This document shows, piece by piece, positions 56,031-63,766 of a stretch of 64,000 nt of DNA; within the stretch, counting starts at the first letter, position 1, and each line of letters starts with the position of its first letter. A program made the position numbers and the translations under genes. Under the pieces are notes generated by a model. That model saw only the letters and a list, made by a program, of their open reading frames with translations. It made no database searches and was not told where the DNA came from. This DNA comes from Nonomuraea sp. SYSU D8015 (lineage in GTDB: Bacteria > Actinomycetota > Actinomycetes > Streptosporangiales > Streptosporangiaceae): assembly GCF_008065375.1 (NCBI RefSeq), contig NZ_VJYI01000038.1, positions 1 through 64,000 of the forward strand, given 5' to 3'.

Positions 56031-56246
56031 CTACTCCTGGAAGGTGTGGCGGTGGTGGATGTTCGGCTGGTTGGCCAGCCGCCGGGCGGCGTCGAGGTCG
56101 GCGACGGTGAGGTCGCGGCCCTCGATGACCGCCAGCGCGCGGGTGCGGTCCGGGTTCCAGACAGCGACTCGCGGCCTGTCCGGCATGCGCGGTTGTTGGC
56201 GGTTCCGCCAACGACGCTCGTCGGCGACGTCGGATGGCGTCTTCAC
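56031..56246 (-). CDS. Small early protein containing a palindrome copy
   Basis: 71 residues starting VKTPSDVADERRWRNRQQPR and ending ANQPNIHHRHTFQE. The middle (VAVWNPDRTRALAVIEGRDL) is strand-rich. A perfect palindrome copy (56195-56212) falls inside the coding sequence. GTG 56246 overlaps the previous stop (GTGA). Unknown. Confidence 0.6.
   Translation of the reverse strand: MKTPSDVADERRWRNRQQPRMPDRPRVAVWNPDRTRALAVIEGRDLTVADLDAARRLANQPNIHHRHTFQE
56195..56212. repeat. Phage palindrome copy 10
   Basis: GTTGGCGG-TT-CCGCCAAC, perfect arms, inside the coding sequence of the 56031 gene. Confidence 0.9.
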
Positions 56247-56809
56247 CAGCCCTCCCTGCAGTACAGCTGGATCTGGGCAAGCACGCGGCGGTGCTTGGTG
56301 GGGAGCGGAAAGGCGGGGTGGCCGAGCAGGTCGAGGACGAGCCAGCGCGCCCACGCGGCGTCGCACTCGTCGAAGGAGCGGAACGAGGCGCCCGCGTACT
56401 CGTACGCAGCCGCCGCCATGTCGTGCTTGGATGCGCCGCCCTTCCCGGTGGCGTACATCTTCAGGTGCTTGACGTTGATCACGGCGACAGCGATGCGGTA
56501 TCTCCAGCAGGCGAGCCGCACCGCCCCGCCGATCTCGGCGAGCCGGTGCGTGGCCGACGACCGCTTGCTGAAGGCGTAGTCCTCGATCCCGACCGCTTGC
56601 ACGCCCGTCCCGAGGAGCGAGGTGACGACGTCTCGTTCGACGTGGTCGGCTCGCCGCATGTCGTCGGCGTACGTCCGCGTCTTCCCCGCGGCTTTGGGCG
56701 CGGTGATGAGACAGGTCCTGCCGTCCGGCAGGGCCAGCCCGGTCTTCTCTGCGGCCTGGTCGAGCCCGGCCACCCGCGGTGGCTGCCCGGCCGGCGGCGA
56801 GGTGATCAC
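56243..56809 (-). CDS. RuvC-like Holliday junction resolvase
   Basis: 188 residues. RNase H-like fold with acidic catalytic residues at Asp17 (AGLDQA), Glu near 76 (GIEDYAF) and Asp near 148 (FDECDAAW). This is a complete-looking active site. The helical middle (HVERDVVTSLLGTGVQAVGI) is typical. It would resolve recombination or replication intermediates before packaging. GTG 56809. Confidence 0.82.
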   Translation of the reverse strand: MITSPPAGQPPRVAGLDQAAEKTGLALPDGRTCLITAPKAAGKTRTYADDMRRADHVERDVVTSLLGTGVQAVGIEDYAFSKRSSATHRLAEIGGAVRLACWRYRIAVAVINVKHLKMYATGKGGASKHDMAAAAYEYAGASFRSFDECDAAWARWLVLDLLGHPAFPLPTKHRRVLAQIQLYCREGW

Positions 56810-57027
56810 TGTCCTTCTCCCTCCTTGCTCGTGGTATCGATCGCGCGCAGGCCGCGGCGGGCGAAGTCACGCCACTGTTGCTCACGGGCGCGTTGGGCGG
56901 CGTCGGCCTGGCGTACGGCGCGGCTGTGCGCGAGGAGCGCCACCACCGTGACCGTGATCGACGCGAATCCGATCACAGTGGCGAGGTCACGCAGCACAGT
57001 CCACGCGGTCCACAGCACGTCGATCAC
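56806..57027 (-). CDS. Small membrane protein in early operon
   Basis: 73 residues with one membrane span (LRDLATVIGFASITVTVVAL, residues 12-32) and a charged helical tail (RAREQQWRDFARRGLRAIDT). GTG 57027, GTGA overlaps both sides. Odd company for recombination genes. Unknown role. Confidence 0.6.
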   Translation of the reverse strand: MIDVLWTAWTVLRDLATVIGFASITVTVVALLAHSRAVRQADAAQRAREQQWRDFARRGLRAIDTTSKEGEGQ

Positions 57028-57389
57028 GACTCGACCGCCTCCCCCGCTTCGAGCTGGGCGATGCGGGCGCGGAGACGTTCCACCTCGTCACCCGCGTCGT
57101 TCGCTCTCGTGTTCTCCTGGCGCAGCTCGGCCATCAGGCGGGCCTTGTCCTGCATAAGGTCGCCGACCTGCTGGTACGCCTCGCTGTACTGCTGCTTGTA
57201 GATGTCAGCCTCTCGGGCCTGGTCGCGCTTGGCGGTTTCGATCCCGGCGAGAAGCCCGAGAGCCGCCCCGGCCGCGACACCGAGCAGCGTGGCCACGACG
57301 GCGAACACGCCTGGGGCGATGAACGACAGCACGAGCAGCGCCAGATTGGCGCCGCTCACCGCTGCGACCTGCCACGTGGCCAGCTTCAC
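57024..57389 (-). CDS. Two-span membrane protein with coiled coil
   Basis: 121 residues: two spans at residues 10-28 and 32-52, then a long charged coiled coil (YSEAYQQVGDLMQDKARLMA, RLRARIAQLEAGEAVES). GTG 57389. Together with the preceding gene it forms a small membrane module inside the DNA-metabolism operon; superinfection exclusion is one possibility, not shown. Confidence 0.6.
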   Translation of the reverse strand: MKLATWQVAAVSGANLALLVLSFIAPGVFAVVATLLGVAAGAALGLLAGIETAKRDQAREADIYKQQYSEAYQQVGDLMQDKARLMAELRQENTRANDAGDEVERLRARIAQLEAGEAVES

Positions 57390-57784
57390 GCCGCGCGCTC
57401 CTGGCCGCTGTCGAGCGCGCCGAGGACCTGATCGAGGGTGCGGCCCTTGGTGTCGTTCCAGTTCGTCAGCCAGAACTTCGGGCAGAGCTCGTCGTCCTCG
57501 GGGTTGCGCCCCAGGCTGGTGGCGATCTCGTCCATGAGGTTGTGCGCAGCGTCCCAGCGGGCCTTGAAGGCTGCGCGGCCCATGACCTCGATGTCGCTGC
57601 GCCGAGGCTTGGCGCGGGCCAGCGCATACGGCGGGAGCCCGGCGCCGCGGCCGATCGCTTCGACCAGACAGCAGCCGGTCTTGCCGGGCCGGTTGCTGGC
57701 GTAGTTGTTCTGAATCCAGCCGTCGCGGCGCAGCACGCCGATGGCGGCCGGGCGAATCGTGTCAGGGCTGACGGTGGTGGTCAT
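57386..57784 (-). CDS. Small protein resembling the DUF6197 family
   Basis: 132 residues. AAIGVLRRDGWIQNNYASNR, CCLVEAIGRGAGLPPYALAR and WNDTKGRTLDQVLGALDS at the C-terminus match a family of actinobacterial/phage proteins of unknown function. AAAGGAACC precedes ATG 57784. GTGA overlap downstream. Confidence 0.65.
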   Translation of the reverse strand: MTTTVSPDTIRPAAIGVLRRDGWIQNNYASNRPGKTGCCLVEAIGRGAGLPPYALARAKPRRSDIEVMGRAAFKARWDAAHNLMDEIATSLGRNPEDDELCPKFWLTNWNDTKGRTLDQVLGALDSGQERAA

Positions 57785-58107
57785 GCGGGTTCCTTTCGAG
57801 GGGTGATTCCTGCGTTGGCCAGGTCTTCTGGTGTGCACGGGGCGACGCCGATCTCCTGGCCGGGGTGGTCGCGAACGGCCCGCTCGAACACGTAGCTCAC
57901 GTACGCGAACGGCAGCGGCCGGTCGGGCCGGAGCGCGACCTTGTTGACGAAGACGAGCCAGAACGGGCCCGGCTCGCGGCTGTAGTCGATCGCGTCCAGG
58001 TCGGGGCTGCCGTCGTCCCGGACCGCGATGGCGTCCAGCACGGTCACGGACAGGACCTCGGTCGTATCGTCGGCGGGCCGAACGCTCACCATCACGTCGT
58101 TGTTCAC
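57781..58107 (-). CDS. Early-operon protein, unknown
   Basis: 108 residues, beta-rich (VLSVTVLDAIAVRDDGSPDL; PFWLVFVNKVALRPDRPLPF). GTG 58107 coupled by GTGA. Function unknown. Confidence 0.6.
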   Translation of the reverse strand: MNNDVMVSVRPADDTTEVLSVTVLDAIAVRDDGSPDLDAIDYSREPGPFWLVFVNKVALRPDRPLPFAYVSYVFERAVRDHPGQEIGVAPCTPEDLANAGITPRKEPA

Positions 58108-58556
58108 GCTCTCTGGCCCTCCCCGCCGGCCGCCCGCCCCTGCACGCCGAGGAAACCGAGCGGCGGCATCTGGCACGCCTCCATCGCGGGCAGGTGCGTG
58201 CCGTTGACCTCGTGGACCGGGCCGAGCACCGGGTCCACGACAGCGATCCGCGCGCAGTGGCACACGAGCGTCGGCCGCGACTCCTCATCCGACTCTCGAG
58301 ACTCGTCCTTACCGACGAGGGCGAGGAGCTGGTCCCGGCTGCGGACCAGGTCCGCGAGGTGCTTCTCGGCGGCGGCCCTCTCCTTGTCCAACTCCAGCTC
58401 GACGGCGATGCGGCGGGCGTCGAGGTCGGCGATGTGCCGCTCGGCGCCCGCGATAGCGCCGTCCACCTGCTGGAGTCCCTGGGTGAGGAAGTTGCGGACG
58501 GCGGGCGTGTAGGTGTCGGTCGTGCCGGTCTGCTCGGGGAGGGTGTCGATCGACAT
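58104..58556 (-). CDS. Coiled-coil early protein
   Basis: 150 residues. Residues 25-95 form a coiled coil (AERHIADLDARRIAVELELD), followed by a Cys/His segment (TLVCHCARIAVVD). ATG 58556 with GAGAAAGGA upstream. Unknown; may act with RecT, which precedes it in the operon. Confidence 0.6.
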   Translation of the reverse strand: MSIDTLPEQTGTTDTYTPAVRNFLTQGLQQVDGAIAGAERHIADLDARRIAVELELDKERAAAEKHLADLVRSRDQLLALVGKDESRESDEESRPTLVCHCARIAVVDPVLGPVHEVNGTHLPAMEACQMPPLGFLGVQGRAAGGEGQRA

Positions 58557-58592
58557 CCGAATGTCCTTTCTCAAGGGGTTGGGGGGTGTTGG

Positions 58593-58641
58593 GGCCGGCC
58601 GAGCGCCCCCGCCTCGTACGTGCTCAGGGCGCCCGGCCGGG
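58593..58641 (-). terminator. Imperfect GC-rich hairpin after recT
   Basis: CCGGCCGAGCGCCC and GGGCGCCCGGCCGG pair imperfectly. It lies just past the recT-like stop and probably attenuates rather than ends transcription. Confidence 0.4.
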
Positions 58642-58643
58642 GG

Positions 58644-60353
58644 CTATTGGGAGGCCGCCTGCGCCTGCGCGGCGACGGCCTGCCTGTACATCTCCGGCGT
58701 GACCTGGCCCTTGCCGGGGTCCGCGCTGAGCGCCTTGAGGAAGCCGTCCAGGTGGACGTTCGACACCTCGGCCAGCTTGGTCACCGGCTGCTTGCTGCGC
58801 CGTCTGGTATTGCTGTTGACCCACAGGCACACGGCGGGCGTCAACTCGTCCTTGGTGCCGCCCAGGTCGGTCCACACGGTGACGATCCGCAGTTTGAGGT
58901 CCTCGCAGCGGGCCTGCGCGAGCCGGTCGAGCTTGGCGATCGCCTCGTCCGCCTTCGCGGCGGTGAGCTGAGCGGTGGAGGTGACCTGGACATTGCAGTT
59001 GTTCAGCAGCCACAGGAAGCGGTCGTTGCCGGTGATGCCCGCCTCGCCGAACACGGTGTTCAGCTTGGTGAGGGTCGCGCGGTTGGCTCCGCCGATTGGC
59101 CGCCCCTGCGGCTGCTCGGGAGCGGCCGGAGCCGGCGCGGGCTCCGCCTCGTGAGCGGGCTCAGGAACGGGCTCGGCGGCAGGAGGCTGCGCGGTTTCCT
59201 GCGGCGGATTCTCCGCAGCCGGAGGAGCCTGCGGGGCCGGAGCATCGGCCGTCTTCCCGTTCAGGAACAGGCCCTTGGTGACGGCGTCCTGCACCTTTGC
59301 GATCTCGTCGCGGTTCAGCTCCTTCGGGTGGTTGACCTGACGCTCCAGGACCCTCGACGCGTAGGCGAGCATCGCGGGGCCGGTGACGCCCTTGGCCGTG
59401 AGCGCGCTGCCCAGCGCGTCCAGTAGCTCGGCTTTGGTCGGCTCGTCCGTCCCCTGGTCGGCGGCCGGGCCATCCACGCGTTCGGCGATCAGCCGGATGA
59501 CGGAGCGGGGCCGCGGCGCCTGTTCCTGGCCGCCGCCGTTCTCGTCGGCGGCGTCGCCGTCGTCGTCGTCGCGGCCGGGGTGGACGGTGACCTGCATGAT
59601 GTCGGCGTGTGGGTCGTCGTCGGTGCGGGTGCCCTCGTCGGCGTACGCGGCGGTGACCAGGTCGATGGTCTGCGGCAGCAGCTTCACCAGCCGCGCCCGG
59701 ATCATCGTCTTCTTGCCCTGCTCGTCGAATTCGGGCGAGAACTCGCCGTGCTGGTACCAGGGGCCGCCGCTCTTGGTCAGGGCGTGCTTGTTGCGGTGGC
59801 GGACCATCTGCGCGTGCGTCATCGGCTCGGTGACATGGAGCTCGCCCCGGTACTTCGCCATCGCGAAGTAGTCCACGGTGGGACGCTCGTCACGGCGGGG
59901 GTCTCGCCGGTTCGGCTTGTACCGCACGTGCCACTCACCGTCGAACCACGACTCGAATGCGTCGCCCTCCTTGACGACGTACGCGCCCATGAGCGTGGTG
60001 GCGGGGTCGCGGTAGCCGATGTCCGTGAAGCCCTTGTAGCCGACGATCAGCGTGGCATCGAGCCGGTAGTCGGCGTTCTTGTTCTTCATCGGGATCAGCC
60101 AGGCGTGGCCGAGCGCGGGGACGTGCGGGCGCAGGTTGAGCTGCGCGCACGTCACCAGCCCGCCGATCACGCTGGGGGCGTAGACGTTGGCCAGGTCGGG
60201 GTTGTTGGCGAGCGCGTTGCGGGCGTCCTGGAGGAACCGCTCGACGCGGACACCGGGCGGCAGTGCCTCCCGGAACACCAGCTCGTAGTCGGTGATCGTG
60301 TCGTCCAGCTTCGCGAGCTGTTCCTTCTGCCTGGGGGTGAGTTCAGCGCCCAT
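58644..60353 (-). CDS. recT: RecT-family single-strand annealing protein with a long C-terminal extension
   Basis: 569 residues. Residues 1-245 match RecT annealases (FLQDARNALANNPDLANVYA; VGYKGFTDIGYRDPATTLMG; HALTKSGGPWYQHGEFSPEF). The remaining 320 residues are an extension: an acidic linker, a helical block, a long Pro/Ala/Glu linker (residues 360-420) and a second helical domain (HLDGFLKALSADPGKGQVTP). Usual RecTs are 250-350 residues, so this is a fusion or elaborated form. It anneals ssDNA produced by the neighbouring YqaJ exonuclease. Confidence 0.85.
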   Translation of the reverse strand: MGAELTPRQKEQLAKLDDTITDYELVFREALPPGVRVERFLQDARNALANNPDLANVYAPSVIGGLVTCAQLNLRPHVPALGHAWLIPMKNKNADYRLDATLIVGYKGFTDIGYRDPATTLMGAYVVKEGDAFESWFDGEWHVRYKPNRRDPRRDERPTVDYFAMAKYRGELHVTEPMTHAQMVRHRNKHALTKSGGPWYQHGEFSPEFDEQGKKTMIRARLVKLLPQTIDLVTAAYADEGTRTDDDPHADIMQVTVHPGRDDDDGDAADENGGGQEQAPRPRSVIRLIAERVDGPAADQGTDEPTKAELLDALGSALTAKGVTGPAMLAYASRVLERQVNHPKELNRDEIAKVQDAVTKGLFLNGKTADAPAPQAPPAAENPPQETAQPPAAEPVPEPAHEAEPAPAPAAPEQPQGRPIGGANRATLTKLNTVFGEAGITGNDRFLWLLNNCNVQVTSTAQLTAAKADEAIAKLDRLAQARCEDLKLRIVTVWTDLGGTKDELTPAVCLWVNSNTRRRSKQPVTKLAEVSNVHLDGFLKALSADPGKGQVTPEMYRQAVAAQAQAASQ

Positions 60354-61281
60354 CGGGGTCTCCTTCCAGGGCGGGAAGCTTGATCTTGTGGAGGTTCCGG
60401 ACCGCCTGCACGTGCGGGTGCGGTCCTCGGTTACGGCGGCGGGTGGCGATGACCTGGCCGTTCAGGTACGCCTTCTTCGCTCGCCCCATCTCGTCGGCGA
60501 TGGCCGCCTTGGCGCCCAGCAGCTCCTCCTCGGCCGCGGCGGCGGCGAGCTCGGCCTTGACGTAGCGGACGCCGACCGGGTCCGAGACGCTGACGGACAG
60601 GTCCTCGTCGATCTCCGGGTGTGCAGCGCGGAGCGTCCGGTAGGTGTGCGGGTGGTGGTCGAGCGGCGGCATGATGCCCCACAGCAGGTTCGTGCGGAAC
60701 TCGGCCGCCTGCTCAACCAGCGCGCGGGCCGCCTCGGGGTCGTACTCAACGACGTACTCGGCGAACTCGAGGCCCGGTCCGATCATCGGCACGTACCAGC
60801 GCTCCAGGCCGAAGATGTGCATGTACCACATGACCTGCACCCAGTACGGGAGCGGGATCTCGTCGGTGCCGGGCTCGCCCCACTCGTCGCGGTAGCGGGC
60901 CGACTTGTACTCGCCGCCCGCCACGAGCCGGCCGCGGTGGTAGCAGAGCGCGTCGGGGTTGGTGAGCATCCACCCTCTGGCGTACGTGCCGGGGTGGTCC
61001 ACGATCTCCCACTCCGGGTGGAGCTTGCGGAAGTACGCGGCGAGGGACGGTTCGAGGAGGTGGCCACGTTCGGCGTCCTCACCGGCCTCCTCGCGCTCAA
61101 CCTGCCCGGTCAGGACCATGGCGAGCCCGTACGGGGACATGAACGTGTTGGCTCCTAGCGCGGTGGCCACGTCGGTGCCGCCCATGCGCGGTCCGTCGTC
61201 GGCCATGCGGGTGGCGAGCCATTCGGGGCTGCCCGGCTCGAACCGGCCGAGCAGCTCCGGCGTTGCGGTGATGGTGGTCAT
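60343..61281 (-). CDS. YqaJ-family (lambda-type) exonuclease
   Basis: 312 residues. PD-(D/E)XK motifs of the YqaJ/lambda exonuclease family: RMGGTDVATALGANTF near 35, ERGHLLEPSLAAYFRKLHPE near 70, Asp in LTNPDAL near 108 and GEYKSARY near 120 (E-x-K). PYWVQVMWYMHIFGLERWYV follows. It degrades one strand of dsDNA ends to feed RecT. ATG 61281 overlaps the upstream stop as TAATG. Confidence 0.88.
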   Translation of the reverse strand: MTTITATPELLGRFEPGSPEWLATRMADDGPRMGGTDVATALGANTFMSPYGLAMVLTGQVEREEAGEDAERGHLLEPSLAAYFRKLHPEWEIVDHPGTYARGWMLTNPDALCYHRGRLVAGGEYKSARYRDEWGEPGTDEIPLPYWVQVMWYMHIFGLERWYVPMIGPGLEFAEYVVEYDPEAARALVEQAAEFRTNLLWGIMPPLDHHPHTYRTLRAAHPEIDEDLSVSVSDPVGVRYVKAELAAAAAEEELLGAKAAIADEMGRAKKAYLNGQVIATRRRNRGPHPHVQAVRNLHKIKLPALEGDPDGR

Positions 61282-61757
61282 TAGAACGGCGGCTCGTCCG
61301 TGAAGTCCGGGTGCTGCGGCTTGGGCTCTGGCGGCGGCCAGCCCTTGCGAGCGATGAGCCGGAGGTCGGGGGCGTGCGCGAGCAGGACCTGCACGTCCTC
61401 GTAGCAGTAGGCGTCGCCGCCGTACACGCCGTGGGGGCAGCGGTCGTTCTCGTTGACCAGCCGGATGCCGACCACCACACCCTCTTCGTCGTTGATCGCA
61501 ATGGCGAACCAGCGGTGTCCGTCGCCGTCCCACACATCCCCGACCTCGATCGGCCAGTTCGAGGGCGGGACGGGCGTGACCGTCACGCCGACGTGGTCGA
61601 GCGGGATGTGTAGAACGGTGCTGGTCTGGGAGCCGTTCGGGCCGACGAGCTTCACGGAGATGTCGGTGGTGCCGCCTCGCTCGGCAATGGTGCCGACGAC
61701 AAGGGCGTTCTCCAGGGTGATGTTGTAGCGGCGGCCGGTGTCGTAGTAGGTGCTCAT
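61281..61757 (-). CDS. Early-operon protein with beta-rich fold
   Basis: 158 residues. Regular strand pattern (NITLENALVVGTIAERGGTT, WPIEVGDVWDGDGHRWFAIA) ending in a Pro-rich tail. ATG 61757 is followed by the exonuclease. Unknown function. Confidence 0.6.
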   Translation of the reverse strand: MSTYYDTGRRYNITLENALVVGTIAERGGTTDISVKLVGPNGSQTSTVLHIPLDHVGVTVTPVPPSNWPIEVGDVWDGDGHRWFAIAINDEEGVVVGIRLVNENDRCPHGVYGGDAYCYEDVQVLLAHAPDLRLIARKGWPPPEPKPQHPDFTDEPPF

Positions 61758-61762
61758 CGCGG

Positions 61763-61945
61763 TCAGGCCCCCTGCTGCTCGGTGAGGACGGCGCGGGCCT
61801 CGTTGACGTACCTGGCGGCGGCCTGAGCTCCGACCTGGTCGATGAGCATGTCGAGCGCGGTGGTGGCGTGGGGGCAGTCGAATGGGCTGCTGGCGATGAC
61901 GAGTGCGAGGTCTGCGATGCGCTCGTCGGCGCGGCTGGGCGTCAT
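61763..61945 (-). CDS. First gene of the early operon
   Basis: 60 residues, helical (DERIADLALVIASSPFDCPH, TALDMLIDQVGAQAAARYVN). ATG 61945 with GGGAGAGAC upstream. The palindrome copy at 61965-61982 lies just upstream and probably controls the operon. Function unknown. Confidence 0.6.
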   Translation of the reverse strand: MTPSRADERIADLALVIASSPFDCPHATTALDMLIDQVGAQAAARYVNEARAVLTEQQGA

Positions 61946-62258
61946 GCGTCTCTCCCTGAGAATCGTTGGCGGTTCCGCCAACGGGTTGGGTGCGGATGTG
62001 GCGTTTCCGCTTGGCGGTGGTGGTGGTCGCGAGACTTGTTGATCTTGCTTGAGCATGTCTCGCGACACCTCCAGCGTACGCCTTTGAGACGCGACTGTCA
62101 CGCTCTGGTCGCGTCGATCGCGCCGCTCATTTGCCAGTGCATCAAGATCAACCAGTCGCCGTCAGTGATCTTGACAGGAGACGTGCAGACGCGACCGACG
62201 CCCACCCGTTTGATACGCTCGCGTCGATCCCGACCGCCACAAGGGGGATACCGCAACC
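61946..62258. promoter_or_regulatory. Divergent regulatory region of early operon and repressor candidate
   Basis: 313 bases between the divergent early operon and the regulator gene. Contents: perfect palindrome 61965-61982; GTCGCGAGAC at 62026-62035 facing GTCTCGCGAC at 62057-62066 across an A+T-rich 21-base loop; GACGCGAC at 62088-62095 and 62188-62195; GTCGCGTC at 62108-62115; TCGCGTC near 62219. A TTGACA lies at 62171-62176. This is the strongest candidate for the lysis/lysogeny switch. Confidence 0.7.
61965..61982. repeat. Phage palindrome copy 11
   Basis: GTTGGCGG-TT-CCGCCAAC, perfect arms, 20 bases upstream of the first early-operon gene and opposite the repressor candidate. Confidence 0.92.
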
Positions 62259-62774
62259 ATGCCCGCCACCCGACAGACCCGCCTCAGCCCCGAAATGGCG
62301 CTCATCACCCGCTACCGCAAGCGCGAAGGCACCCCCGAACCCGAGATCGGGTTCAAACCGGCCGCCCGGAAGATCGCGGTCGCGTCAGGGGATCGCCACC
62401 TCGTCGCCGAGCAATACTGGCGACGCCGCGAACACGGCGAAGTTCAGCGCGTGGACGACACCCCACTCGCGTGGATGGCCTGGGCCGTGGATGTCCCACC
62501 CGACGAGCTCGCCGCCACCGGCCGCACCGAAGCCGCCGACCTCCTCCGCCAGATCATCGCCGACCAGGACGCCAAAGCCGCCCAGGCGCCCGACCGGCTC
62601 GAACTGTCAGAAGAACTCCTCCAGCAACTCGTCCGCCAGCGGATGGAAAAGGTCCGCAGACTGCACGGCATCACCGAAGAGGATTGCGAGCGGATCGAGA
62701 AGTTCTTCCGGCAGCGCATTCAGCAGGCGTTCGACGACACCGAAGTCCGGATCGAAGCGCTCACCCGCCGCTGA
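62259..62774 (+). CDS. XRE-like regulator, candidate phage repressor
   Basis: 171 residues. The N-terminal part shows a Cro/CI-like pattern used by actinophage repressors: FKPAARKIAVASGDRHLVAE, then PLAWMAWAVDVPPDELAATG ending RTEAADLL. A helical C-terminus (LEELLQQLVRQRMEKVRRLH-like) may multimerise. AAGGGGG upstream of ATG 62259. It is divergent from the early operon and surrounded by operator-like repeats, the expected context of an immunity repressor. Whether it binds the palindrome or the GTCTCGCGAC repeats is unknown. Confidence 0.7.
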   Translation: MPATRQTRLSPEMALITRYRKREGTPEPEIGFKPAARKIAVASGDRHLVAEQYWRRREHGEVQRVDDTPLAWMAWAVDVPPDELAATGRTEAADLLRQIIADQDAKAAQAPDRLELSEELLQQLVRQRMEKVRRLHGITEEDCERIEKFFRQRIQQAFDDTEVRIEALTRR

Positions 62775-62793
62775 CCCCCTCCCCCGGGGTCAG
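62773..62793. terminator. Short convergent hairpin
   Basis: TGACCCC (62773-62779) and GGGGTCA (62787-62793) between the convergent repressor and LuxR-type genes; a plausible bidirectional terminator. Confidence 0.55.
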
Positions 62794-63743
62794 TTCATCC
62801 AGCGGGTCGCCGCGTGCCTGATCAGCTCGTTCCGGGACCGCACCCCGGCCCGCTCTTGCAGGTCGGCCAGCCGCCGCTGCACCGTGCGCACCCCTAGGTC
62901 GGTGATCCGCGCGATCCGCTCGTTGGTCGCGCCGGAGACGAGCAGCCCGATGATGTGCCGCTCCTCCAGGCTGAACTCCTCACTCAGGACATCGTTCCCG
63001 CCGACCAGCGGCGTCGCCTCCGCCCAGCACTGCTCGAACACCATCTGGTGGGCGATCAGCTCCGTGCCGCCCGTGATCAGATAGGTTGACAGCCTGTCAG
63101 CGGCATCCCTCGGGTAGGCGGGCACGAGTGCGCGCTCCCCGTCCGCGATGATCAGCTTGTATGGGAAGGACGCCGCGATGCGGATCTCCGCGTTCGGCAG
63201 CGCCATGTCGTTGCGGATGCCGTCGAGCGCCCGGTCGTCGTCCACGACGGCCTGCTCGTAGATGACGCGGAGATGGGGCGTGCGGATCGTTCCATCGTCG
63301 TCGCGGCGGGCGTCGTCGTCCGGGGCGTGCACGGTGGTGAGCCTGACGAACGGTGCGGTGATGAACTTGTCCAGCGTGCGGACCGCGTTCAGCTCCAAGT
63401 CGTCCATGCACGTCTTCAGCTGGACGCGGGACGTCAGCAGCGTCACCGGGCCGGTACTGGCCGGCCGGTGGGCGAGGTCGTAGAGCTCCTGAAGCTCGGC
63501 CACCCTCGCCTTGGCCGCGAACAGGCTGGCCTCCTTCTCCCGGACCAGCCGCTGGAACGCCTGATCGGGTCGGCGGACGTCCAGCGGGTCCCCGGCGACC
63601 AGGCCGAGCCCGCGCAGCCTCTCCACCGCGTCGGCCGCCTCGTCGCCTAACTGGCCGACCAGGGTTTCCATGCTGGTGTGCGGGTTCGCAGCCAGGTGGC
63701 GGTACACCTGCTCCTCCTGCGCGGTCATGCCCAGCGGTGTCAC
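62790..63743 (-). CDS. TrmB/LuxR-type transcriptional regulator
   Basis: 317 residues. N-terminal TrmB-like winged helix (QVYRHLAANPHTSMETLVGQ), a central sensor region (residues 100-220), and a C-terminal LuxR helix-turn-helix (ERHIIGLLVSGATNERIARI, GVRTVQRRLADLQERAGV). Such regulators are common in actinomycete chromosomes and often lie beside specialised-metabolism genes, so this may be the host flank of the phage. GTG 63743 with GGGGAGG upstream. Confidence 0.8.
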   Translation of the reverse strand: MTPLGMTAQEEQVYRHLAANPHTSMETLVGQLGDEAADAVERLRGLGLVAGDPLDVRRPDQAFQRLVREKEASLFAAKARVAELQELYDLAHRPASTGPVTLLTSRVQLKTCMDDLELNAVRTLDKFITAPFVRLTTVHAPDDDARRDDDGTIRTPHLRVIYEQAVVDDDRALDGIRNDMALPNAEIRIAASFPYKLIIADGERALVPAYPRDAADRLSTYLITGGTELIAHQMVFEQCWAEATPLVGGNDVLSEEFSLEERHIIGLLVSGATNERIARITDLGVRTVQRRLADLQERAGVRSRNELIRHAATRWMN

Positions 63744-63766
63744 GTGATGCCTCCCCGTAAGGTCCT

